From NCBI GenBank assembly GCA_020692325.1, contig JAIMKR010000014.1, forward strand, positions 1 to 64,000: 64,000 nucleotides of DNA, written 5' to 3'. This document shows, in pieces, positions 1 to 8,551 of the stretch. The notes under the pieces are model-generated. The model saw only the letters and a program-made list of their open reading frames with translations. It was not told where the DNA came from and did no database searches. Source of the DNA: Desulfocurvus sp. GTDB taxonomy: Bacteria; Desulfobacterota; Desulfovibrionia; Desulfovibrionales; Desulfovibrionaceae. Both the position numbers and the translations under genes were made by a program. Each line of letters starts with the position of its first letter. Within the stretch, counting starts at the first letter, position 1.

Positions 1-371
1 ATGCGTATCGTACAGGAGACGGAAATTCTTTACAGCGCGGCCGGCCCCGTGTCCACCCCATATCCTCCCTATGGCGGTCGGAGCGTGTCGTCGATAAGCC
101 ATTGTCCGGCCGAGTGGAAACGTGGTTTGCGGCGCGCCGGAAATTGGGGCATAGAGTCTGTATGGAATCCGGCCGGAGGGGACGCGCCGTGACCCAGGAA
201 TGACGAGCCCGTCTCCTTGCTTGGATTTCCGCCGGTTTTTCGCATAGGTTGCGGTCAGCGTCGACGATCTGGTTTCGTTGTTCGCATTGGCCCTCGCGGT
301 TCGGCGCGCGCGTTTCCACAACAACACCGGCGCGGCCGTCGCCACATCTCAAGCCAGGGAAGGCGCGTCTT

Positions 372-1127
372 ATGGATTTCGCAACGCTCCTCGGACTCAT
401 TTCGGGCCTCACGCTGGTGGTCGTGGCCATCGTCATGGGCGGCGATCTGAGTCTGTTCATCGACATGCCGTCGGTGATGATCGTCTTCGGCGGCACTTTC
501 GGAACCATCTTCGTGGCCTTCCCCTTCGAGGAGGTCAGCCAGGCCCTGGGCGCGGGCTTCAAGGCCTTCGCCTCGCGCAAGGTCCAGGTGCGCGAGGTGG
601 TGAACATCATGGTCAAAATCGCCGAGATCAGCCGGCGCGAGGGCCTGCTCGCCCTCGAGCACGTCAAGACCGAGAACATGGTGCTCAAAAAAGCCTGCCA
701 GCTCATCGCCGACAACGCCGATCCCTCCCTCATCCGCAGCACGCTCGCCATCGAGATAAGCTCCATGAAACGCCGCCATAAGATCGGCGAGGAGGTCTTC
801 AAGCGCCTGGGCAGCTTGGCCCCATCCTTCGGAATGATCGGCACGCTCATCGGTCTGGTGGAGATGCTGGCCAACCTCAGCGATCCCAAGAGCATCGGCC
901 CGGCCATGGCCGTGGCCATCATCACCACCTTCTACGGGTCCATTCTGGCCACGGTCATCTTCCTGCCCATCGCCACCAAGCTGCGCGCCCGCACTTTGCA
1001 GGAGGAACTGCACCTGGAGATCATTTTCGAGGGCGCCAAGAGCATCCTTGAGAACAACAATCCCACGCTGGTCTACGAGAAGCTCTCATCTTTCCTCGCC
1101 CCGCGCGAGAGGAGGGGCAGAAAGTGA
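372..1127 (+). CDS. motA: Flagellar motor stator protein MotA/PomA
   Basis: Protein MDFATLLGLISGLTLVVVAIVMGGDLSLFIDMPSVMIVFGGTFG..., MotA-type TM pattern and ...PSFGMIGTLIGLVEML...; stop overlaps the motB start. Confidence 0.93.
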   Translation: MDFATLLGLISGLTLVVVAIVMGGDLSLFIDMPSVMIVFGGTFGTIFVAFPFEEVSQALGAGFKAFASRKVQVREVVNIMVKIAEISRREGLLALEHVKTENMVLKKACQLIADNADPSLIRSTLAIEISSMKRRHKIGEEVFKRLGSLAPSFGMIGTLIGLVEMLANLSDPKSIGPAMAVAIITTFYGSILATVIFLPIATKLRARTLQEELHLEIIFEGAKSILENNNPTLVYEKLSSFLAPRERRGRK

Positions 1128-1858
1128 GCGACGAATACCAAATCATGGAGGACGAGGAGGAGAGCGACGCCCAGGAATGGTTGATGACCTTCTCGGATCT
1201 GACCATGCTCCTGCTTGTGTTCTTCATCATGATGTTCGCCATGTCCACGCCGGATACGAGTAAGATCCAATCGACCCTGATGTCCGTCACCACGGCCTTG
1301 GGAGGCAAGGAGACAAAACTCGCCACCAGCACCATCAGCCGCGAGGAGGCCGGCGTCATTCTCGATCAGGTGATGATGCAGCGGCAGATCATGATCGCCC
1401 AGCAGAAGGTCTTCGCCGACGTGAAATACCTGCAAACCAAAAAGGGGTTGGAGGGCTTGGTCGGCGCGAACTTCGAGGACGGCGTCATCACCATCCGCGC
1501 CCCAGGCGACGTGCTCTTCGCTCCCGGCGAGGTGACCCTCACCGAGAAGGGTCGGCAGGTCATCCTGGCCATGAAGGACTTTTTCGTCCAGCACCCGGAC
1601 CAGACCATCAATATCCGCGGCTACACCGACGACCATCAACCGCCCCCGGGTTCGCGTTTCAGGGACAATTGGGAGATCTCGTCGCTGCGCGCGGTGAACG
1701 TGCTGCGACTGCTCATGTCCATGGGCATTGAGTCCAAGCGTCTCACCTCCACGGGCTTGGCCGATCTGAATCCGCTTTTCCCCAACACCACCGACGAGTA
1801 CCGCGTCCAGAACCGGCGCGTGGAATTCGTGCTGGAAAAGCGCGTCTCCGGGAAGTAG
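1124..1858 (+). CDS. motB: Flagellar motor protein MotB, OmpA-like C-terminus
   Basis: EEESDAQEWLMTFSDLTMLLLVFFIMMFAMS plug/TM and OmpA-type NIRGYTDD...SSLRAVNVLRLL...NRRVEFVL. Confidence 0.92.
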   Translation: MSDEYQIMEDEEESDAQEWLMTFSDLTMLLLVFFIMMFAMSTPDTSKIQSTLMSVTTALGGKETKLATSTISREEAGVILDQVMMQRQIMIAQQKVFADVKYLQTKKGLEGLVGANFEDGVITIRAPGDVLFAPGEVTLTEKGRQVILAMKDFFVQHPDQTINIRGYTDDHQPPPGSRFRDNWEISSLRAVNVLRLLMSMGIESKRLTSTGLADLNPLFPNTTDEYRVQNRRVEFVLEKRVSGK

Positions 1859-1916
1859 ACTGGGTCCGCCGGCGGAGAGCGCGCCGGCGGACCGCCAAGC
1901 GTTCGAGGAAAAACGT

Positions 1917-2306
1917 ATGGAATTCGAAATCAGCATGGATGGCGACGACAGACCGCGGCAGGCCTACCGGACCGCCGTGCCTGGACTCGACGTGCGGGTC
2001 GTCACAACGGCCGGCCCCAGGGATTTCGCCGTGCGCGACATCAGCGCCGGGGGATTCGCCTTCGCCGACAACCCGCGAGATTACAGTCCGGGCATGATCC
2101 TGTCCCTGGACCTGTTGCTGGGCAAGCGCCTGTTTCTGGGGAATATCAAGGCCAGGGTCAAGCGCGTGCTCAGCGAGCAGGGCATCATCGGCTGCGGCTT
2201 CGAGGCCATGGAGCGCCGGCAGGAAATCAAACTCGACAAGCTCGTGCTGGAGGTCCAGAAGCGCCTCATCGCGCTGCGCAAGAAACGCGAGACCCAGCAG
2301 GGCTGA
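1917..2306 (+). CDS. PilZ domain-containing protein
   Basis: RQAYRTAVPGLDVRV...VRDISAGGFAF PilZ-like motif. Confidence 0.75.
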   Translation: MEFEISMDGDDRPRQAYRTAVPGLDVRVVTTAGPRDFAVRDISAGGFAFADNPRDYSPGMILSLDLLLGKRLFLGNIKARVKRVLSEQGIIGCGFEAMERRQEIKLDKLVLEVQKRLIALRKKRETQQG

Positions 2307-2322
2307 GAACGGACGGAGGCTT

Positions 2323-3744
2323 GTGGCTCACCACCGAATACTCATCGCCAATCGTGGCGAGATCGCCATGCGCATCATGGCCGCCTGCGCCCGCCTGGGG
2401 CACGAGTTCATTTGCGTGTACACCGGGCCTGACGCCGCTTCCGGCCACGTGCGCATGGCCGCCGAACTCGCCGGGGCGGGCTGCTTGGCGCGCATCCGCT
2501 CCTACCAGGATCCCAGCGAGCTTTTCGCCGTGGCCGACGCCCTCGGCGCCGACGCCGTGCACCCCGGCTACGGCTTCTTCGCCGAGGATTTCCGCTTCGC
2601 CCGGCGCGTGCGGCTGCGCGACAGGCCGCTCACCTTCATCGGTCCCTCCTGGAACGTCATTCGCGACCTGGGTGACAAGATCAACACCAAGCGCATCGCG
2701 CGCAGTCTGGGCGTACCCACCATCCCCGGCTCCGACCGGCCCATTTTCGACGAGATGGAGGCGGCCGAGCTGGCGCGGACGATCTTCGCCTTCCAGCTGG
2801 AGCAGGGCATCGCCGAGGGCTGCGTGCTGGTGAAGGCCAGCGCCGGGGGCGGGGGCATGGGCATCGAGGAGGTCTACGACCTGGACGCCTTCCGCTCGGC
2901 CTACCGGCGCGTGCGCAACTACGCGCGGCGCAACCTCAGCGATGAGGGCGTGCTCATCGAACAGCGCGTGTTCGACTTCAACCACCTCGAAGTGCAGATC
3001 GCGGCCGAACGCGGCGGGAAGAACGCCGTTCACTTCGGCACGCGCAACTGCTCCGTGCAGAGCCTGGGCCGGCAGAAGCGCATCGAGGCCGCCCCAGGGT
3101 TCGATCCCGGCAGCATCGACTACGCTTTCGACGCCGCCAGCGTTCTTGCCGACATCACTCGGCATTCCGTGAACATGGCGCTGGCTGTCGGCTACGACAA
3201 CGTGGGCACCTGGGAATGGATCGTCACCCCGCGTGGCGAGCCGTTTTTGATGGAGGTGAACACGCGCATTCAGGTGGAGAACGGCGTCTCGGCCGCCATC
3301 TCGCGCATCAATGGCGCGGACGGCGTCAACCTCATCGCCGAGCAGATACGCCTTGGGCTTGGCGAACCGCTGGGCTACACGCAGGATGACATCTCGTTTC
3401 ATGGGGCGGCCATCGAGTACCGCATTCTCGCCGAGGACCCGCAGAACCGCTTCACTCCGGGCCTCGGGCGCATCACCCGTTTCTCCTGGCGCGCCGAGCC
3501 CTGGCTGTCCGTGTCCACCCAGGTGCCAACAGTGTTATCTGGCGAGCCTTACGACATCCCCATGGATTTCGATCCGAACCTGGCGCTGGCCATTATCCGC
3601 GGTGACGATCTGCCTCAGGCCAGGGCGCGCGGCGAGGCGTTTCTCGACGGGCTCGACCTGGCCGGGGTGGACGCCTCCGGCGGACCTTTGTGCACCAACG
3701 TGGCGTTTCTGCGCGCGCGCACGCAAACCCTTCTGCGTTTCTAG
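2323..3744 (+). CDS. Biotin carboxylase (divergent acetyl-CoA carboxylase subunit)
   Basis: ILIANRGEIAMRIMAACARLG, VHPGYGFFAED, VKASAGGGGMGI, EVNTRIQVEN, IEYRILAEDP; GTG start. Confidence 0.88.
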   Translation: MAHHRILIANRGEIAMRIMAACARLGHEFICVYTGPDAASGHVRMAAELAGAGCLARIRSYQDPSELFAVADALGADAVHPGYGFFAEDFRFARRVRLRDRPLTFIGPSWNVIRDLGDKINTKRIARSLGVPTIPGSDRPIFDEMEAAELARTIFAFQLEQGIAEGCVLVKASAGGGGMGIEEVYDLDAFRSAYRRVRNYARRNLSDEGVLIEQRVFDFNHLEVQIAAERGGKNAVHFGTRNCSVQSLGRQKRIEAAPGFDPGSIDYAFDAASVLADITRHSVNMALAVGYDNVGTWEWIVTPRGEPFLMEVNTRIQVENGVSAAISRINGADGVNLIAEQIRLGLGEPLGYTQDDISFHGAAIEYRILAEDPQNRFTPGLGRITRFSWRAEPWLSVSTQVPTVLSGEPYDIPMDFDPNLALAIIRGDDLPQARARGEAFLDGLDLAGVDASGGPLCTNVAFLRARTQTLLRF

Positions 3745-3753
3745 GCGGCCGGC

Positions 3754-5994
3754 ATGGACATCGACAAGCGCACCCGGCAGTTGTCCGCGCGGCTGGCCTA
3801 CATCCGCGACATTTTCGGCCCGCGCGAGAACGCCTCCTCCGCGTTGCTCACCCACCGGCTGGAGGAGTTTCTGAACCGTGCGCCGGAGCTCGGCGTGCTG
3901 GACCTTCGGCGCGAGGTGGACCGGCTGGAGGAGCTGTTCGCCCTGCTGGAGGGCAAGCTGGAGGACGAGCTCACGCCCATGGACCGCGTTCGCATCGTGC
4001 GGCACCCGCAGCGCATCACCCTCAAGGACATTCTGGAGAACGTCTACGACAACTACGCCGAGATCGGCGGGCAGGACGAATGGAGCGTGGACCCGGGAAT
4101 GCTCATCGCCCGGGCCACCATCGCCCGGCGCATGGGCAGGAAGACCGTGCACCAGCCGGTCATGGTCATCGGCCAGGAGAAGGGGCATGGCCAGGAGTTC
4201 CGCAACGGCGGGTCCATCAAACCCTTCGGCAACGCCAACGCCCTTTATTACATGCGCGTGGCCGAGACCGAGAACATCCCCATCCACACCTACGTCTTCA
4301 CCCCGGGCGCGTATCCCATTGAGGACTACCCCGGCGCGGCCCAGCAGATCGCCCGCAACCTCTTCCAGATGGCCGGCCTCAAGGTGCCCGTCGTGTCCGT
4401 CATCAGCGAGGGCGGCAGCGGCGGGGCCGAGGCCATCGCGCTCGCCGACAAGCGGCTCATGCTCTCCCACGGATACTACTCCGTCATTTCCCCCGAGGGG
4501 GCGGCCGCCATCGAGGCCGGTCTCAAGAAAAAGGCCGACCGGCGGCTCATCGAGCGCTGCGCCGAGCGTCTCAAGATCACGGCGAAGGACAATCTTGCTC
4601 TCGGGCTCGTCGACCGCGTGATTCAGGAGCCGGCCCTCGGCGCGCGGCCGGACAATTACGAGTTCTTCCGCACGCTGCGGCGCGAGGTCATCCGCGCCAC
4701 CGACGAGGTGGTTCACGCGGCCCAGGGACTTGGCCCGCTGCGCGCCCTGGTCCTGCGCCACAGGGGCGGCGTCGATCCTCAGGACATTTTCGTGCGCTGG
4801 TCGCTCTCGTCCTCCGCGCGCGAGGCGCTGCTCATCCGCCGGCGCGAGAAGTTCCGCGCCATGAGCGCCCACGCCTTCGTGGACAACCGGAGCCTGGGCA
4901 CGCGGCTGGCCGTTGGTCTGGCGCGCGGCCTGTGGCAGGTGCATAGCCTGCTGCGGCACGACATCTTCGCCCGGTACAAGCGCCGGCTCTCCGGGCGCAT
5001 CGAGCAGTGGGAGGCGGAGCTGCGGGCGCTGGGGCTGGGCATGGGTTCGCTGCTCGGTCGGGAGAATGGGGGGGCGTGTCATGGCGTGCCCCCGGAGGCC
5101 CTTTCGCGCCTGACCACGTTGTCCTGCCCGGAGGAGGGCGTGTGTCGTGTGGAGGATCGCTGGGTCTACGTGAGTCCCAAGAGCCGCGAGGACCGCACGG
5201 TTACCTGCCCCAATGCGGCCACGCACGGCTGTCAGGATCTCTGGGCCCCGGACCTGTACGGCGAGTTCGCCGGCGTGTGCGCGCATTGCGGGCACCACTT
5301 CCCCATGGAATACCAGTGGTACCTGTACAACGTCTTCGACTTCGCCCACGCCTACGAGTTCAACGCCGAGCTTGAGGCCGGCAATCCGCTGGGCTACGAG
5401 GGATTCGACCTGAAACTGGCCGAGGCCAAGCGCGCCACCGGTCTGGGCAGCTCGTGCATCACCTTCGAGACGCGCATGGAAGGCGTGGCCGTGGTGGTGG
5501 CGGTGCTGGTGGCCCCGTTCCGGGGCGGCACGGTTGGCGCGGCCGAGGGCGAAAAGCTCATCCGCGCCATCGAGCGCGCGCGCATCAAGCGTCTGCCATT
5601 TTTCATGTACTCCCATGGCACCGCCGGCATCCGCATTCAGGAGGGCACCTGCGGAGTCATCCAGATGCCGCGCGTGACCATGGCCGTGCGCCGCTACATC
5701 GATTCCGGCGGGCTCTACCTGGTTATCTACGACACCAACTCCTACGCCGGTCCGGTGGCGAGTTTCCTGGGCTGCTCGCCGTACCAGTTCGCCGTGCGCT
5801 CCTCGAACATCGGCTTCGCCGGCCCGGGCGTCATCCGGCAGACCACCGGGCTCGAAGTGCCCCCCGGATATCACCGGGCCTTCTTGGCCTTGTCGCGCGG
5901 GCACATTCAGGGTATTTGGGATCGGCGCGACCTGAAGAAGAATTTGCATCAGGCCTTGCTCACCATGGGCGGCCGCAATCTCTACTACCGTTGA
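3754..5994 (+). CDS. Fused acetyl-CoA carboxylase carboxyltransferase, alpha-like then beta-like half with Cys4 zinc-finger-like segment
   Basis: N-half LTPMDRVRIVRHPQRITLKDILENVYDNYAEI...SEGGSGGAEAIALADKRLML; C-half CPNAATHGC...CAHCGHHF and ...RIQEGTCGVIQMPRVTMAV... Confidence 0.85.
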   Translation: MDIDKRTRQLSARLAYIRDIFGPRENASSALLTHRLEEFLNRAPELGVLDLRREVDRLEELFALLEGKLEDELTPMDRVRIVRHPQRITLKDILENVYDNYAEIGGQDEWSVDPGMLIARATIARRMGRKTVHQPVMVIGQEKGHGQEFRNGGSIKPFGNANALYYMRVAETENIPIHTYVFTPGAYPIEDYPGAAQQIARNLFQMAGLKVPVVSVISEGGSGGAEAIALADKRLMLSHGYYSVISPEGAAAIEAGLKKKADRRLIERCAERLKITAKDNLALGLVDRVIQEPALGARPDNYEFFRTLRREVIRATDEVVHAAQGLGPLRALVLRHRGGVDPQDIFVRWSLSSSAREALLIRRREKFRAMSAHAFVDNRSLGTRLAVGLARGLWQVHSLLRHDIFARYKRRLSGRIEQWEAELRALGLGMGSLLGRENGGACHGVPPEALSRLTTLSCPEEGVCRVEDRWVYVSPKSREDRTVTCPNAATHGCQDLWAPDLYGEFAGVCAHCGHHFPMEYQWYLYNVFDFAHAYEFNAELEAGNPLGYEGFDLKLAEAKRATGLGSSCITFETRMEGVAVVVAVLVAPFRGGTVGAAEGEKLIRAIERARIKRLPFFMYSHGTAGIRIQEGTCGVIQMPRVTMAVRRYIDSGGLYLVIYDTNSYAGPVASFLGCSPYQFAVRSSNIGFAGPGVIRQTTGLEVPPGYHRAFLALSRGHIQGIWDRRDLKKNLHQALLTMGGRNLYYR

Positions 5995-6009
5995 AACGAG
6001 GGATGGATC

Positions 6010-6660
6010 TTGCTGAACGTCAAGGAAATGCTCGAGGAATTGAAGACTTCGCCCTACGAGGAGATCGAGATCGTCACCCCTCACACGGGTGAGGTCCATT
6101 TCGTCGGACTCAAGGCCGGTGACCGCGTGGCCGGCCCGGGTGGCAAGTGGGGCGAGAAACCAGGCTCCACCCTTGCCACAATAACCCGCGAGAAAAACAA
6201 GAAAAACATCTGCGCAACGCAGAAGGGCATGGTCACCGACATCGTTGAGGACCTCGAGGGTAAGTTCGTCGAGGCGGGCGTGCGCCTGCTCACCGTGCGG
6301 CACTTCCTTTCCAAGGACGAGGTCATCGCCCGCATCCTCAAAAAGGCCTTGTCCCTCTTCTGCGCGCCGGAACGCGCCAAATATTATTTCGTCCCCGAGG
6401 TTGACGGCAAGATCAAGGCCGGCGGGGAACAGTCCGTCAAAACGCGCGACGGCATGGAAATGTTCATCGTCTCGCGCATGAAACGCGAAACCCCGCTGTC
6501 CTATTCCGGTCCCGAGGGCATCATCTACGCCGTGTATTTCCAGCAGGGCGACAACGTCGATGCCGGCCAGCCGCTCATCGGCGTGTGCCAGGAATCCCAG
6601 CTCACCCTCATCCAGGACGTGGTGAACCGCGTGCAGGGCGAGTGGGAGGAGTTGGACTAG
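6010..6660 (+). CDS. Biotin/lipoyl attachment-like protein with two tandem biotinyl-like domains (putative BCCP)
   Basis: Two repeats resembling biotinyl domains: TPHTGEVHFVGL...TLATITREKNKKNICATQKGMVTDI... and VDGKIKA...MFIVSRMKRETPLSYSGPEGIIYAVYFQQGDNVDAGQPLIGV; TTG start. Confidence 0.72.
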   Translation: MLNVKEMLEELKTSPYEEIEIVTPHTGEVHFVGLKAGDRVAGPGGKWGEKPGSTLATITREKNKKNICATQKGMVTDIVEDLEGKFVEAGVRLLTVRHFLSKDEVIARILKKALSLFCAPERAKYYFVPEVDGKIKAGGEQSVKTRDGMEMFIVSRMKRETPLSYSGPEGIIYAVYFQQGDNVDAGQPLIGVCQESQLTLIQDVVNRVQGEWEELD

Positions 6661-6662
6661 CC

Positions 6663-7028
6663 ATGGGACGCACGCTGCAAGTCCGCGTCTCGGCCTGGAC
6701 CTTCGACCCCGCCGAGGTGGAGAAACGCTGGCCCCGACTCGTGGCGCTGAGCTTCAGCCCGCCCGTGCTGCTCAACCAGGAGCGCGGCGTCCTCGAACTC
6801 ACGGACAACCTTGTGGACCGGCATTCCATCGCCGTGCTGCCCAAGGACGCCCAGGCCATCCTCACCGAACCGGTGAAGCGACTCGCCGCCGCGCGCGAGC
6901 GGCTCACCGCCGCGCTGGCCGCCTGGGACCCCCGCGCAGCCAACACCGCCACCGACGACATTGAAGAGGCCCTCGACGACGCCGAGGTCGAGACCCGCAA
7001 GCTCACGAGCGTCCCCACGCTCGACTAG
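6663..7028 (+). CDS. Hypothetical protein
   Basis: Open frame directly downstream of the biotinyl-like gene, same strand, tight spacing. Confidence 0.6.
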   Translation: MGRTLQVRVSAWTFDPAEVEKRWPRLVALSFSPPVLLNQERGVLELTDNLVDRHSIAVLPKDAQAILTEPVKRLAAARERLTAALAAWDPRAANTATDDIEEALDDAEVETRKLTSVPTLD

Positions 7029-7088
7029 CGACGCGAGCTGTGCTAACGCCATCTCATCGGCGACAGACCCATCGAAAGGAGCGAAATC

Positions 7089-7643
7089 ATGGCCGGCAGC
7101 CTGAATAAAGTCATTCTCGTCGGACACCTGGGGCAGGATCCGAAAATTTCCTACGCGCAGTCCGGCATGCCCATCGCGAACCTGCGCGTGGCCACCAGCG
7201 AGCGCACCCGCGGCCAGGACGGCCAGTGGAACGAGCGCACCGACTGGCACACCGTTGTCTGCTTCGACAAGCAGGCCGAGTTCTGCGGCAACTACCTCGC
7301 CAAGGGCGCGCTCATCCTCGTGGAGGGCCGTTTGCAGACCCGCAAGTGGCAGGACAAGGAAGGGCAGGACCGCTATAGCACCGAGGTCGTGGCCAACCGC
7401 GTGCAGGCCCTTGGCGGCCGCCAGCAGAGCGAGGGCGCCGGCGCCAGCGGCATGCGTCCCCAGGGCGGGATGCAGCCCCAGGGTGGGCGAGGCGGCGGGC
7501 AGCCGCAGCAGCCGCAGCAGCCGCAACAGCCGCAACAGCCGCAGCAGCGCGGCAACGCGGCCAATCCGCCCTTCCGCGAGGAAGAGGACCTCGGTCCCGC
7601 CTTCCCCTCCGAGGCCAGCGGCATGGACGACGTGCCCTTCTAA
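7089..7643 (+). CDS. ssb: Single-stranded DNA-binding protein
   Basis: [42 protein letters not shown]-repeat linker, acidic C-terminal tip SGMDDVPF. Confidence 0.95.
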   Translation: MAGSLNKVILVGHLGQDPKISYAQSGMPIANLRVATSERTRGQDGQWNERTDWHTVVCFDKQAEFCGNYLAKGALILVEGRLQTRKWQDKEGQDRYSTEVVANRVQALGGRQQSEGAGASGMRPQGGMQPQGGRGGGQPQQPQQPQQPQQPQQRGNAANPPFREEEDLGPAFPSEASGMDDVPF

Positions 7644-7696
7644 AAATTGGACGTTGCCCGGGAGGAAAGATTTCTCCCGTATCCCCATGTGGGCGT

Positions 7697-7740
7697 AAAG
7701 GCTTGGCCGGATTTTCCTCCGGCCAGGCCTTTGTGCTTTT
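7697..7740 (+). terminator. Rho-independent-like terminator after ssb
   Basis: aaaggcttggccgg attttcct ccggccaggccttt followed by gtgctttt. Confidence 0.7.
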
Positions 7741-7959
7741 CTGCCAGCATTGGCGGGTGGGGCCCCTGAGGACGCCATCCAAGACCGCCGCGAGGCGGGG
7801 CGGGGCCGACGGAATGTGGTCCTCGGGCGGGAGCGGCCGGAATACGTTTCTTTTGGATCAACCGGATGGTGCCCCGGAAAATGTTCGCGCCTCCTCAGGC
7901 GTTCTGCGCGCCCCCGCATGGTTCTCTTTTTCCGGGGGCGGGGGCTCCCGCCTCCCTGT

Positions 7960-8466
7960 CTACGGTCGCGCCGGGTGCGTGGATTTCGGCCTTGGCCTGA
8001 GCAGCACCCAGGCGAAGGCGAATGCCGCTCCGACCACATGCGCCTGCCAGGCGACGCGCACCCCGTCCGGCAGGCTCGTTGGTGTCCCGGCCGCGCCCAC
8101 GGCGTCGGAGAGCGTCTTGGCGACGCCGATGGCGGCGAGAGCGACAAGGAAGGCGCGCAGTCGCGGAATTTTACGCCAAAGCAAAACGCCATCGACCACG
8201 CCGAGCATCGCCGACAAGGCCGAGGACCCTCTGTAGACCAGCAGGTCCGGCACGGCCAACAGCAGGCACAGGGAGATCACGGGCGCACCGAGCAGAAGCA
8301 GCTTCCCCGTGACGCGCGTCCCCATCTCCCGCTCGGCGATGGTGGCGAACACGAGCAGCATGGTTATGTCCAGCGCCGCGTGCCACGGGGAATAGTGAAC
8401 CACGTGCCCGGTCCAAAGCCGCCACACCTCCCCCCGTAGAACGCCGGTCCGGTCAAGGGCCAACAT
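7960..8466 (-). CDS. Rhombosortase-like intramembrane serine protease (rhomboid family); true start probably upstream of this ATG
   Basis: EVWRLWTGHVVHYSPWHAALDI, VYRGSSALSAMLG (candidate nucleophile Ser), WQAHVVGAAFAF (candidate His); adjacent to a GlyGly-CTERM lipoprotein. Confidence 0.72.
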   Translation of the reverse strand: MLALDRTGVLRGEVWRLWTGHVVHYSPWHAALDITMLLVFATIAEREMGTRVTGKLLLLGAPVISLCLLLAVPDLLVYRGSSALSAMLGVVDGVLLWRKIPRLRAFLVALAAIGVAKTLSDAVGAAGTPTSLPDGVRVAWQAHVVGAAFAFAWVLLRPRPKSTHPARP

Positions 8467-8551
8467 GGCATCGACGTGCTGCGGCGCGCAGGCGAGAATA
8501 CCGCAGATCAGCGCGAGGCACGGGGCGAGGACGTGATGGGGGCGCCTCCGC

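Noticed and set aside
1-192. 63-aa ORF at the window start
   Set aside because: No recognisable motif, composition looks non-coding, and it may be truncated by the window edge.
3535-6303. 922-aa minus-strand ORF
   Set aside because: Antisense to the well-supported ACC genes; long open antisense frames are expected at this GC content and the translation is low-complexity H/G/A/R.
7703-8236. 177-aa plus-strand ORF after ssb
   Set aside because: Crosses a terminator and runs antisense to the rhombosortase gene; no motif.
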